DNA from: Solirubrobacteraceae bacterium | GTDB lineage: Bacteria > Actinomycetota > Thermoleophilia > Solirubrobacterales > Solirubrobacteraceae | Direction of reading: 5' to 3' | Length of the DNA: 64,000 nt | Assembly (NCBI GenBank): GCA_025934395.1 | Contig: JAICYC010000009.1 | Coordinates: forward strand, 1-64,000 | Shown: positions 32,510 to 40,679 of the stretch, piece by piece | Numbering within the stretch: the stretch's first letter is position 1 | Layout: every line of letters begins with the position of its first letter | Program-made: the position numbers and the translations under genes | Notes under the pieces: model-generated | Seen by the model: only the letters and a program-made list of their open reading frames with translations | Databases searched by the model: none | Told to the model about the DNA's origin: nothing

Positions 32510-33424
32510 CTAGAAGTACCCCTGCCGCTTTCGATCCTCCATCGCAGCCTCGGTGACCCGATCGTCTGCGCGCGTCTGCCCCCGCTCGGTCACCTCGGTT
32601 GCGGCGATCTCCGCGACCACCTGCTCGAGCGTGGCCGCGTCGGACTCGACCGCCCCGGTACAGCTCATGTCGCCGACGGTCCGGTAGCGCACGCGCGCCT
32701 GGAAGGGCGCCTCGTCCTCCATCATCTCCATGAACGGGCTGACCGCGTACAGCATCCCGTCGCGCGCGAACACCTCGCGGTCGTGGGCGAAGTAGATCGA
32801 GGGCACCTCGAGCTGCTCCTCGGCGATGTACTGCCACACGTCGAGCTCGGTCCAGTTGGAGATCGGGAACACCCGCGCGTGCTCGCCCTTGTGCAGGCGC
32901 CCGTTGTAGAGGCTCCACAGCTCCGGGCGCTGGTTCTGGGGCTCCCACTGGCCGAACTCGTTGCGGAACGAGAGGATCCGCTCCTTCGCGCGGGCGCGCT
33001 CCTCGTCACGACGGGCGCCGCCGAAGGCGGAGTCGAAGTCGTGCTCGGCGATCGCGTCGAGCAGCGTGACCGTCTGCAGCCCGTTGCGGGACGCGCGCGG
33101 GCCCGTCTGCTCGACGACGCGGCCGGCGGCGATCGAGTCCTCCACCGACGCGACGATCAGGCGCTCGCCGATCTCTTCGATCCGCCTGTCGCGGAACTCG
33201 ATCGCCTCGGGGAAGTTGTGGCCCGTGTCCACGTGCATGATCGGGAACGGGAACGGCGCGGGCCGGAACGCCTTCTCGGCGAGGCGCAGGAGCACGATCG
33301 AGTCCTTGCCGCCGCTGAAGAGCAGCACGGGTCGCTCGAACTCGGCGGCGACCTCACGCATAACGTGGACCGCCTCCGCCTCGAGAGTCCTCAGGTGCGG
33401 TAGGTGGTAAGTCTGCTGTTGCAT
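32510..33424 (-). CDS. cysD: Sulfate adenylyltransferase subunit 2
   Basis: 304 residues. PVLLFSGGKDSIVLLRLAEK is the PP-loop, with MHVDTGHNFPEAIEFRD and RRDEERARAKERILSFRNEF as family blocks; ISNWTELDVWQYIAEEQLEV lies in the C-terminal half. With CysN it makes APS from ATP and sulfate. Its TAG stop abuts the cysNC ATG, so the pair is an operon. TAGCCT lies about 16 nt before the ATG and could be a -10 box. Confidence 0.97.
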   Translation of the reverse strand: MQQQTYHLPHLRTLEAEAVHVMREVAAEFERPVLLFSGGKDSIVLLRLAEKAFRPAPFPFPIMHVDTGHNFPEAIEFRDRRIEEIGERLIVASVEDSIAAGRVVEQTGPRASRNGLQTVTLLDAIAEHDFDSAFGGARRDEERARAKERILSFRNEFGQWEPQNQRPELWSLYNGRLHKGEHARVFPISNWTELDVWQYIAEEQLEVPSIYFAHDREVFARDGMLYAVSPFMEMMEDEAPFQARVRYRTVGDMSCTGAVESDAATLEQVVAEIAATEVTERGQTRADDRVTEAAMEDRKRQGYF

Positions 33425-33496
33425 CCGTGCCTCGCTGGGGAGGCTACCCCTCGTGGAGCCAGTGAGGTGTGAACTTTAGGGTGCGCCGGGCCGCTG

Positions 33497-34672
33497 TCAA
33501 GCCGCCAGCCGCCCGTAGAGATCCAGCAAAGCGGCCGCGTGGCGCTCGGCGCCGAACTCCGCGAGCGCTCGCTGCCGGCCCGCGGAGCCCATCGCAACAG
33601 CCCGCTCGGGGTGCTCGCCGATCTCGGCGATCGCAGCGGCCCACGCGGCCGCGTCGCCGGGCGCGAGCAGGCGACCCTCGACCCCGTCGCGCACGATCTC
33701 CGGCGGCCCGCCCACGTTGGTGGCGAGCACGGGCACCCCCAGCGCCATCGCCTCGATCAGCGCGCGACCGAACGGCTCCTCGACCGACGGCAGCAGCAGC
33801 ACGTCGAGCGCCCGCATGATCTCCGGGACATCGCGGCGCTCGCCCAGGAAGGACACGCGGGCCTCCAGGCCCGCGCCCGCGATCGACGCGCGCAGACCCG
33901 CCACGTAGGCTTCGTTGTCGAAGCGGGTGGAGCGGGCCACGAACTTCGCCGAGCCGACCAGCAGCAGATGCGCGTCGAGGCCCGCGGCACACACGATCTC
34001 GAGCGCTCGCACGGCGGTGTCCTGGCCCTTCCACGGCGTCAGCTGCGCGACCACCCCGAGCAGCATGCGCCGCGTGCCGGCGAGCCCCAGCGCCGCTCGC
34101 GCGCCGGCGCGGTCGATCCGGGCCGGGTCGAACCGCGCGAGGTCGACCGGGTTGTGGACGACCTCGACCCGCGCGCGCGGAGCTGCCGCGAGCACCGCCC
34201 CGGCCGTGTAGCGGGAGTTCGCCACCACCACCCTCGCCGCCGCGGCGACCGTGCGCATCGTCGCCGTCGTCAGGAGTCCCGGCGGCAGCACGTCCCGCAC
34301 GTGGGTCACGCCCGCCCACGGGGCCGACGCCGGCGTCCCGAGCCGCGCGGCCGCCGCCACGATCCCCGCCCTGATCGAGTTCGCGTGCACCACCTGCGCG
34401 CCGTGGCGGCGCGCAGCGCGGCGAACCTGGCTGCCGGCAAGGGCCATCTCGGCGAGCGCCTGGGGCGTGTGCAGCGGGTGCAGGCGCAGGCTGCCCGCGG
34501 TCCCGCGGATCTCCGTCGTCGGAACGCCCGCCTCGTGCGCCGCGTCGAGCAGCTCGCCGCGCGGGGTGGCGAGCAGCGGCTCCACCTCGTCCGGAAGCGC
34601 GCGCAGCAGGCTCAGCAGCGAGCGCTCGCCGCCGCTCACCTCGGCGGTGTGGTTGACATACAGGACCCTCAC
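33497..34672 (-). CDS. Glycosyltransferase, GT4-like
   Basis: About 391 residues from GTG 34672 (VRVLYVNHTAEVSGGERSLL), which overlaps the upstream stop (GTGA). AQVVHANSIRAGIVAAAARL lies in the acceptor domain. The donor domain shows LLGVVAQLTPWKGQDTAVRA, HLLLVGSAKF and LLPSVEEPFGRALIEAMALG, a GT4 E-x7-E motif. It transfers a sugar from a nucleotide donor to a growing glycan. It sits downstream of another GT4 gene and upstream of cysD-cysNC, the polysaccharide sulfation context. Confidence 0.92.
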   Translation of the reverse strand: MRVLYVNHTAEVSGGERSLLSLLRALPDEVEPLLATPRGELLDAAHEAGVPTTEIRGTAGSLRLHPLHTPQALAEMALAGSQVRRAARRHGAQVVHANSIRAGIVAAAARLGTPASAPWAGVTHVRDVLPPGLLTTATMRTVAAAARVVVANSRYTAGAVLAAAPRARVEVVHNPVDLARFDPARIDRAGARAALGLAGTRRMLLGVVAQLTPWKGQDTAVRALEIVCAAGLDAHLLLVGSAKFVARSTRFDNEAYVAGLRASIAGAGLEARVSFLGERRDVPEIMRALDVLLLPSVEEPFGRALIEAMALGVPVLATNVGGPPEIVRDGVEGRLLAPGDAAAWAAAIAEIGEHPERAVAMGSAGRQRALAEFGAERHAAALLDLYGRLAA

Positions 34673-35796
34673 GCGCCGCCTCGCCCGGGGCGCGCCGCGA
34701 TCAGGTCGAGCAGCACGTCCTCCACGCGTGCGGCGACCGCCGGCCACGCGAAGGAGCGCGCCCGGGCGGCGCCCGCCTCCCCCAGCGAGCGCGCGCGCCC
34801 GGGGTCCAGAAGCAGCGAGCAGATCGCCTCGGCGAGCGCCGCCGCGTCGGTGGGATCGACGAGCAGGCCCGTCTCGCCGGCGCTGACCGCGTCGACCGCG
34901 CCCCCGACGTCGCCCGCGACCACCGGCAGCCCGTGGGCGGCGGCCTCGAGGAACACGATCCCGAACCCCTCGCCCGCCAGCCCCGCGCCGGGCAGGCGGC
35001 TCGGCATCGCGAACACGCTCGCGCGGTCGAGCCAGGCGTCACGCTCCTCGTCGCCGACGGCGCCCAGGAAGCTCACCGCGTCGGTCAGGCCCGCCGCGCG
35101 CGCGTGCGCTTCCAGCGAAGGGCGCAACGGCCCGTCGCCGACGATCACCCAGCGGACATCCGGAACGCGCGCGCGGATCGCCGGCAGCGCTTCCAGCAGG
35201 ACGTCGTGACCCTTGTAGGCGTCTGCGAGCCGCGCGATCGTGAGGATCGTGGGGCGCTCGCCTCCCGCCCGCCGCACGGTGTCGGGCAACGTCACCCCGG
35301 GCGAGATGCGGTGCAGCCGCTCGCTCGTACCCCCCGCCTCCAGGAGCAGGCGCTCGGTGTAGCCGCTGACCGCCATCGTCGCGCCCGCGCGGCGGGATGC
35401 GAACGCTGCCAGCCGGGGTTTGCCGACGATCTCGTTGGCGTGGTAGATGACCATGTGCGGTGCGCCGAGCAGCCGCGTCGTCGCGATCGCCGCGGGGCTC
35501 GTGACGATGTGGGCGTGCAACGCCACGTCTGCTCGGAAGCGGACGGCCGCCGCGAGCGCCGCGGCGTTCAGCGCGAGGTTGCGCGCGGGGCCGAGACGCG
35601 CATGGGTGGGCACGCGCAGCACCCTCCAGCCGGCATCACGGTCGTGATCGCGGGCGCCGGGGGAGTCGAGCGCGACCACACGCACCGCGAAGCGCTCGAT
35701 CGCGCCGAGCAGGCCGCCCATCAGCGCCTGGATGCCGCCGCGCGCGGGCGGAAGGTCGGGCGTGACGAGGAGCAGGCGGGGCGGACCCGCGCTCAT
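34669..35796 (-). CDS. Glycosyltransferase, GT4-like
   Basis: About 375 residues from ATG 35796 (MSAGPPRLLLVTPDLPPARG). PDLPPARGGIQALMGGLLGA is the N-terminal glycine-rich loop. The donor domain has TILTIARLADAYKGHDVLLE, WVIVGDGPLRPSLEAHARAA and GEGFGIVFLEAAAHGLPVVA. Its ATG overlaps the stop of a 14-residue leader ORF. It forms an operon with the following GT4 gene. Acceptor and linkage are unknown. Confidence 0.92.
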   Translation of the reverse strand: MSAGPPRLLLVTPDLPPARGGIQALMGGLLGAIERFAVRVVALDSPGARDHDRDAGWRVLRVPTHARLGPARNLALNAAALAAAVRFRADVALHAHIVTSPAAIATTRLLGAPHMVIYHANEIVGKPRLAAFASRRAGATMAVSGYTERLLLEAGGTSERLHRISPGVTLPDTVRRAGGERPTILTIARLADAYKGHDVLLEALPAIRARVPDVRWVIVGDGPLRPSLEAHARAAGLTDAVSFLGAVGDEERDAWLDRASVFAMPSRLPGAGLAGEGFGIVFLEAAAHGLPVVAGDVGGAVDAVSAGETGLLVDPTDAAALAEAICSLLLDPGRARSLGEAGAARARSFAWPAVAARVEDVLLDLIAARPGRGGA

Positions 35797-35837
35797 CTCG
35801 CAATGCCCCGGCCGGCGGCTGCGGCGCCCTCGCGCAT
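35793..35837 (-). CDS. Possible leaderless 14-residue leader peptide ORF
   Basis: ATG 35837 opens MREGAAAAGRGIAR, and its TGA overlaps the ATG of the glycosyltransferase (ATGA). TATGTT lies 6 nt upstream, so the mRNA would begin at this ATG. The ending AGATGA matches that of the gnd leader ORF. Termination here could deliver ribosomes directly to the glycosyltransferase start. Conservation is untested. Confidence 0.35.
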   Translation of the reverse strand: MREGAAAAGRGIAR

Positions 35838-35843
35838 CGGCGC

Positions 35844-35849
35844 AACATA
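35844..35849 (-). promoter_or_regulatory. -10 box TATGTT upstream of the leader ORF
   Basis: Reverse-strand TATGTT, 6 nt before ATG 35837. The same hexamer and spacing recur before the methyltransferase at 57179. Confidence 0.45.
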
Positions 35850-35998
35850 GATCACGCCCGCCGCCTGAGAGCGTCGGGCGTTGCTTTTCGTCCAAGCACG
35901 TGGGCGAGCATCAAGACCTGCTCGGGGGAGGTCGATCGAAACGTGCTTCACGAGATCCTGCCGCGCACGCCCTGCCACCCCCAGAACCGAGGACCGCG

Positions 35999-38875
35999 AT
36001 GCCCCCGCGCGACGGAACGCGCCGCGCCCTGCTCTGTCTCCTTGCCGCGTGCGTGTTGATGCTGTGCCTGGCGGCAAGCTCTCCGGCTCGGCGGGCCGCT
36101 GCCAGGGTGACGGTGAACGGCCGCTGCACCTCGCAGGCAGCACGCGCCCACGGGCGCCGCGCGCCGCGGAGCGGCTGTCGCGGGCACGCGCGCCGGACCC
36201 GCTCGCGCCACACCCGCGCGACCCCCCACCTCGCGCCGCGCGGGCTCGAAGCGACGCCCCTGGGCGCCGGCGAACCGGCGCCGGGCGAACCCTCGTCGAC
36301 CATGACCGAAGGCGAACCCGTCCTCGCCCCTGCGACGCCCGAAGCCGCGCTGGAAGCACCCGCCGCGACGCCTCCGGTCCGGACCCCCCGCGTCCGCGCC
36401 CCGCGCCGTGCGCCCACCGCGCCCCGCGTCCCGCGCGCGAAACGCGTTCGCGCCGTCGAAACCACATCCCCCCCGGCGGTCGAAACCCACGCCAGCGGCG
36501 AATCGACGCCGCCCCCGGCCCCCGTCTTGCTGCCCGCCACGCCGCCTGCAGCGTGCGAACCGCCCGTCGGAGCCACGACGGAAACGCCCGTGTGCGCGCA
36601 GGCGGAGACGTTCGGCGGCGCACCCGCGGACGTGCTGCTGACCTACTCCCGTGCGGTCTCTGCGACGCTCGCCTCGGGCTGCCAGGCGGTCAGCGCCGCC
36701 GGCGCGCACGAAGCCTTCGGCGGGATCGAACAGGGCCCGGGCGCCGCCACCGTCCGCCTCCAGCTCAACCCCGGCGCGCCGATGCCGGCCGGCGTCGAAT
36801 GTCCTCGCGAACCGGGTGTAGCGGGCGCAGGCTCCGGCGCCACCGCCACGATCGTCGTGTCTGCCGGGGCGGCGACCGAAGGCGGCGTGGTGAGCGACCC
36901 GATCGACCCGAAGTACCTGCTGCGGGTGCCGTTCGGGAAGACGTCCTTCTGGTTGCAGCCCTGGCGCGCCTACCTCGACACGTGGTCGAGCTCGCAGCTG
37001 CTGAACGCGCTCGGCATCAACTTCAACGCGCCGCCCGCAGACATGGAACCGGTCGCCCAGCTGCTGCAGGAAAGCGGCTTCAAGCTCGCACGCTTCGAGA
37101 TCGGGTTCAACGCGATCTCCTACACCGAACCGAACAGCCTCCGCGCGGGCAACGACGAAATCATCCGCGCCCGCCTGCGCGCGCTGCACAACCACGGCCT
37201 GCGTCCGCTGATCGTGCTGAACGCGAACAGCGAGGATCCGGCACCGAGCAAGGGCGCGCGCCTGGAAACGCTCGCGCCGGCGCCCCGCGGCGCCAACACC
37301 GTGCGGCTCAGCGCGGCGAGCGCCGCGCAGGTGGTGCCTGGCCTGACGGGCTTCGACAACATCACGTGGAAGGGCGGCCCGGACGTCCTGATCACCTCGG
37401 TCACGAGCGGCGGCGTCGCGACGCTGTCGCGACGCCTCTCCAAGGTGCTGCCGGCGGGCAGGCACGAAGGGACGACGCTGCGCTACGGCCCGTTCCAGTC
37501 GCCCACGCGCCTGAACGGGACGCCCAACCCCGCGTTCGGAGCGACGCTCGCCGGATGGCTCGACTACGTGCGCGTCGTGTGCCGCGAAGCCGAAGCGATC
37601 GCCGGGCCCGGAGGCTACGACCTCGAGATCTGGAACGAGCTGTCGTTCGGGTCGAAGTTCCTGAACGCCTCCAACTACGGCGCGCCCGTCGGCAACGGCA
37701 CGACGGCCGCGCGCAACAAGGCGCGCGTGACCAAAGCGGTGATGAAGGCGCTGCTGGACGAAACCACCTACTGGGTGCACGCACACGACCCCGGGGTCGG
37801 GATCAGCGACGGCTTCGCGAGCGAGTCGCCGTTCCCCAGCGGGCTCGGCGCGCCGATCGGCCTGACGGCGCTCAGCAAGCATCCCTACGCAGGCGGGCGC
37901 ACCTACCCTGCCGCCTACAAAGTCGGGTTCGACGTGCCGGTGAACGCGCTCGGAGTGCAGGACCTCACCCCGAAGCCGAAGCCGCCCTACAAACCGCTGT
38001 TCGTCCCCTCCTACTCGATGCTCCTGCCCGAGTACATGCTCACGGCGAGCTCGACGGAAACGCTGATCCGCGACATCGCGCCGATCACCACCGAAATCTA
38101 CGGCCTCGTCCACGGTCGCGAAGTCGGACCCAGAGGCGGTGCGCCCGTGCAGAAGTGGATCACCGAGTACAACCTCAGCCCGCCGATGGGCATCACCGGG
38201 CTGTCGCCCGCCGACGTGGCGCACTTCCGCGCGAAGGCGCTGCTGCGGAGCCTCGTCGCGATGTCCGCGAAGGGCATCGCACGCGACTACTTCTTCGGCG
38301 CCGCGCCCGGCGCGCTCAGCCTGATCGACCCGGGCTTCTACAAGGCGCTCGAAGCCGACCCCGGCTCCTACCCCGGCGCGGCGGCCGGCGGCGAAGTGCT
38401 GCAGACGTTCCGCAACCTCACCACCGCGATGCGGGGCCCCGGCCCCGCGGGCGCACCGCGCCGGCTCTCGCTCACGTCGATCGTGCAGGAAGGCAACCAC
38501 GCGCAGTGGGCGGGCGACGGCACGGCCGCCCACCCCAGCCTGTACGACCGCGAAGTGCTCGCGGTGTTCCCGTTCCAGACCGCGCCGAGCGAATTCGTCG
38601 TCCCCGTGTACGTGATGACGAGCAACCTGCTGACGCTGTACGACCCCGCCGCACCGCCCGCCGACGAGCAGCGCTGGGATCTCCCCGACGAGCCGTTCCG
38701 GATCACGCTCGGCGGGCTGCCCGAAGGCGGTCCGCCACCCATGGTGAGCGCATACGACCCGTTGCGGGGCGCCGCGAGCCCCGCGCGCCTGGTCTCACGC
38801 CAGGGCGCCACGGCGGTGTTCGAAGTCGCCGCCAGCGACTACCCGCGCCTGCTGCGCCTGACCTTCGGCAGCTGA
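35999..38875 (+). CDS. Secreted clan GH-A-like glycoside hydrolase
   Basis: 958 residues from ATG 35999. A signal peptide (RRALLCLLAACVLMLCLAASS) is followed by about 200 low-complexity Pro/Ala/Arg/Thr residues, a small domain with two Cys, then a catalytic-size domain from about residue 305. DLEIWNELSFG puts a Glu near 547 and WITEYNLSPP a Glu near 723, matching the acid/base and nucleophile positions of clan GH-A barrels (GH39- or GH5-like). It may trim or degrade the polysaccharide made by this locus. Glu codons are biased to GAA. The catalogue start at 35732 is upstream of the signal peptide and overlaps the divergent gene. Confidence 0.75.
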   Translation: MPPRDGTRRALLCLLAACVLMLCLAASSPARRAAARVTVNGRCTSQAARAHGRRAPRSGCRGHARRTRSRHTRATPHLAPRGLEATPLGAGEPAPGEPSSTMTEGEPVLAPATPEAALEAPAATPPVRTPRVRAPRRAPTAPRVPRAKRVRAVETTSPPAVETHASGESTPPPAPVLLPATPPAACEPPVGATTETPVCAQAETFGGAPADVLLTYSRAVSATLASGCQAVSAAGAHEAFGGIEQGPGAATVRLQLNPGAPMPAGVECPREPGVAGAGSGATATIVVSAGAATEGGVVSDPIDPKYLLRVPFGKTSFWLQPWRAYLDTWSSSQLLNALGINFNAPPADMEPVAQLLQESGFKLARFEIGFNAISYTEPNSLRAGNDEIIRARLRALHNHGLRPLIVLNANSEDPAPSKGARLETLAPAPRGANTVRLSAASAAQVVPGLTGFDNITWKGGPDVLITSVTSGGVATLSRRLSKVLPAGRHEGTTLRYGPFQSPTRLNGTPNPAFGATLAGWLDYVRVVCREAEAIAGPGGYDLEIWNELSFGSKFLNASNYGAPVGNGTTAARNKARVTKAVMKALLDETTYWVHAHDPGVGISDGFASESPFPSGLGAPIGLTALSKHPYAGGRTYPAAYKVGFDVPVNALGVQDLTPKPKPPYKPLFVPSYSMLLPEYMLTASSTETLIRDIAPITTEIYGLVHGREVGPRGGAPVQKWITEYNLSPPMGITGLSPADVAHFRAKALLRSLVAMSAKGIARDYFFGAAPGALSLIDPGFYKALEADPGSYPGAAAGGEVLQTFRNLTTAMRGPGPAGAPRRLSLTSIVQEGNHAQWAGDGTAAHPSLYDREVLAVFPFQTAPSEFVVPVYVMTSNLLTLYDPAAPPADEQRWDLPDEPFRITLGGLPEGGPPPMVSAYDPLRGAASPARLVSRQGATAVFEVAASDYPRLLRLTFGS

Positions 38876-38940
38876 CCGCGACGGCGCGGAACCGGGGACG
38901 GGGCGCCACCGAACCAGGGCTGGGCGGGCGGGGGCGCCCA

Positions 38941-38946
38941 TACAAT
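38941..38946 (+). promoter_or_regulatory. -10 box TACAAT, 8 nt before the lipoprotein start
   Basis: TACAAT, 8-nt spacer, GTG 38955. It is the best -10 match among the short-spacer promoters apart from TATAAT at 45920. Confidence 0.5.
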
Positions 38947-38954
38947 TTCCGGGA

Positions 38955-39431
38955 GTGCTCCGGGACCGCATACCCAACCCACGCAGCCGCCCGCGCGCCG
39001 GCGTTCCGGCGAGCGTGTGCCTGTTCGCCGTCACCGCGCTGCTCGCGGGCTGCGGCGAATCCAAGATCGAAGGCGGGAGCGGCGAAGGCGGCGGCTCGCC
39101 GCAGACCGAAGAAGCCACCGAACACGCCGAAGAAGCGGCGCAGAAACGGGAAGAAACGGCTGAAATCGCCAGAGATCGCGAAGTGCTCTCCGAGATCGAA
39201 TCCAAAAAGCGCGAAGAAACCGCCGAAGCGACGGCCAAACGCCGCGAACACGAAGCCTCGGTGAAGGCGAAACACCTGCAGGAAGCCTCCACGAAGGCCG
39301 CCAAGGCACTCGAAGAACACGCTCGCAAGCAGGCGACGACGCGCGAACACCAGGCCACCTCCAAAGCGCCCCCGCCCTCCAAAGCGCCCGCGCCCGCCAA
39401 GCCCGAACGCCCGGTCGCCCATGCCGAATAG
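38955..39431 (+). CDS. Small Lys/Glu-rich lipoprotein with coiled coil
   Basis: 158 residues from GTG 38955. The signal peptide ends at lipobox LLAGC (Cys about residue 33). The mature part is almost entirely charged helix (EEATEHAEEAAQKREETAEI, KKREETAEATAKRREHEASV), likely a coiled coil, ending in a Pro/Ala/Lys tail. No family recognised. Of 25 Glu codons, 24 are GAA, a striking difference from genes such as egtD. It overlaps the next lipoprotein gene by 11 bp. Confidence 0.65.
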   Translation: MLRDRIPNPRSRPRAGVPASVCLFAVTALLAGCGESKIEGGSGEGGGSPQTEEATEHAEEAAQKREETAEIARDREVLSEIESKKREETAEATAKRREHEASVKAKHLQEASTKAAKALEEHARKQATTREHQATSKAPPPSKAPAPAKPERPVAHAE

Positions 39432-39915
39432 AGGCCGCAGCCTTGCGCCGGCGCTCCTCGCCGCGGCCGCGCTCGCGCTCGGTGCGGGCGGCTGCGGGAG
39501 CGGCGGCGGGGGCGGCGGCGGCGGCTCCGAACCGGAAGCCGGGGCCGGCGCAGCCGCCAAGAGCACCCCCGCCGCAGGCGAAGAAGGCAGCGCCACCAAG
39601 CACCAGGAAGCCCTCGAAAAGGCACAGGAAGCGAAATCCAAGGCCGAAGCGCAGACGCGCGCGAGCGCGATCGCCGGCGAACCCTCCGTCGGCAAGAAGC
39701 GTCGACGCGCCCGCCACGGCAAGGGAACCGGCAGGCACGCAAGCGGCGCCCGCGGCAAAGGGACGAAGGGCGCCGCGGGCAAGAAGGGCGAATCGGGCCC
39801 CGAGCAGGCAGCGCGCGCAGCGCTCGAACACGAAGAAGCGCAGGAAGCGGCCGCGGTGAAGCGCCGCCTGCGCAGCGAGAACCCGGAAGAAGGCGAAGAA
39901 CTCGAAACGCAGTAG
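39421..39915 (+). CDS. Second small charged lipoprotein-like protein
   Basis: 164 residues. A hydrophobic N terminus (SLAPALLAAAALALGAGG) is followed by GCGSGGGGGGGGS, a weak lipobox (AGGC) and a Gly linker. Residues 50-164 are charged helices (HQEALEKAQEAKSKAEAQTR) and a basic KKRRRARHGKGTGRHASGAR stretch. It resembles its upstream neighbour in composition, so the two may be partners or an old duplication. The ATG overlaps the upstream gene by 11 bp. Glu codons are again nearly all GAA. Function unknown. Confidence 0.55.
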   Translation: MPNRGRSLAPALLAAAALALGAGGCGSGGGGGGGGSEPEAGAGAAAKSTPAAGEEGSATKHQEALEKAQEAKSKAEAQTRASAIAGEPSVGKKRRRARHGKGTGRHASGARGKGTKGAAGKKGESGPEQAARAALEHEEAQEAAAVKRRLRSENPEEGEELETQ

Positions 39916-39947
39916 CGGGCGCGAACGCGGCGTGGCCGCGGGGCCCG

Positions 39948-40679
39948 CTATCGGCGCGGCGTGGCGAGCCAGTTGACGATGCGCGGATCCCGCGCGAAGT
40001 GCTCGCGGGCGACGGGCCCCTCGCCGACCACGGAGTAGACCCTGTAGCCGAGGCCGTCGAGCACGTCCCAGAGCGACCGCGAGCCGTAGCCGTACAGCTC
40101 CGCGGCGCCTGCCACGTGCTCGAAGATCACGGTGGGCCGGGCACGCTCGAGCAGCGTCGTGCCGCCCTCGAGCACCGCGAGCTCGTTGCCCTCGACGTCG
40201 ATCTTGAGCACGGTGACCGGGACGTCGGGCAGCTCCGCGTCGAGCGTTGACACCTCCACCGAGATGTACTCCGGGTCGCCGCGGCTGTCGCTGATCTCCG
40301 GGCTGCGGCGCAGGCCGCTCCAGCCGTCGAGCTTGCGGAAGTGGCAGAACTCGGCGGTCTCCGCACGCGCGCCGACGGCCTTCTGCCTGCAGTCCACGCC
40401 GGGGAAGCGGCGCTCCACCTCGCGCGCGAGGTCCGGGATCGGCTCGAAGGCGATCAGCCGCGCGCCCGGCGCCACACGCGCCGCCTCCGCGAGCACCTGG
40501 CCGCGGTTGGTGCCCACGTCCACGTAGATCCCTCCGTCGCGCAGCACCGCGGCGAGCACCGCCTCGATCCCGATCGCCTCCCGCTGCGCGATCCGCGCGG
40601 TCTCGTCGACCGCTGCGAGCAGCTCGGGGCGCCCGAGCCGCCGCGAGACGCCGCCGACGACCCTATTCACCGCCCGCAC
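39948..40679 (-). CDS. FkbM family methyltransferase
   Basis: 243 residues from GTG 40679 (GTG 40670 also possible). GIYVDVGTNRGQVLAEAARV is SAM motif I, then LIAFEPIPDLAREVERRFPG and VTVLKIDVEGNELAVLEGGT complete the FkbM pattern. It probably O-methylates a sugar of the surface polysaccharide. It overlaps the end of the upstream sulfotransferase gene by 17 bp, an operon, which links methylation and sulfation of the same product. Confidence 0.9.
   Translation of the reverse strand: MRAVNRVVGGVSRRLGRPELLAAVDETARIAQREAIGIEAVLAAVLRDGGIYVDVGTNRGQVLAEAARVAPGARLIAFEPIPDLAREVERRFPGVDCRQKAVGARAETAEFCHFRKLDGWSGLRRSPEISDSRGDPEYISVEVSTLDAELPDVPVTVLKIDVEGNELAVLEGGTTLLERARPTVIFEHVAGAAELYGYGSRSLWDVLDGLGYRVYSVVGEGPVAREHFARDPRIVNWLATPRR

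Noticed and set aside
35948-38533. 861-residue reverse ORF opposite the glycoside hydrolase
   Set aside because: The plus strand encodes a signal peptide and catalytic motifs; the reverse product is unstructured Arg/Gly/Val.
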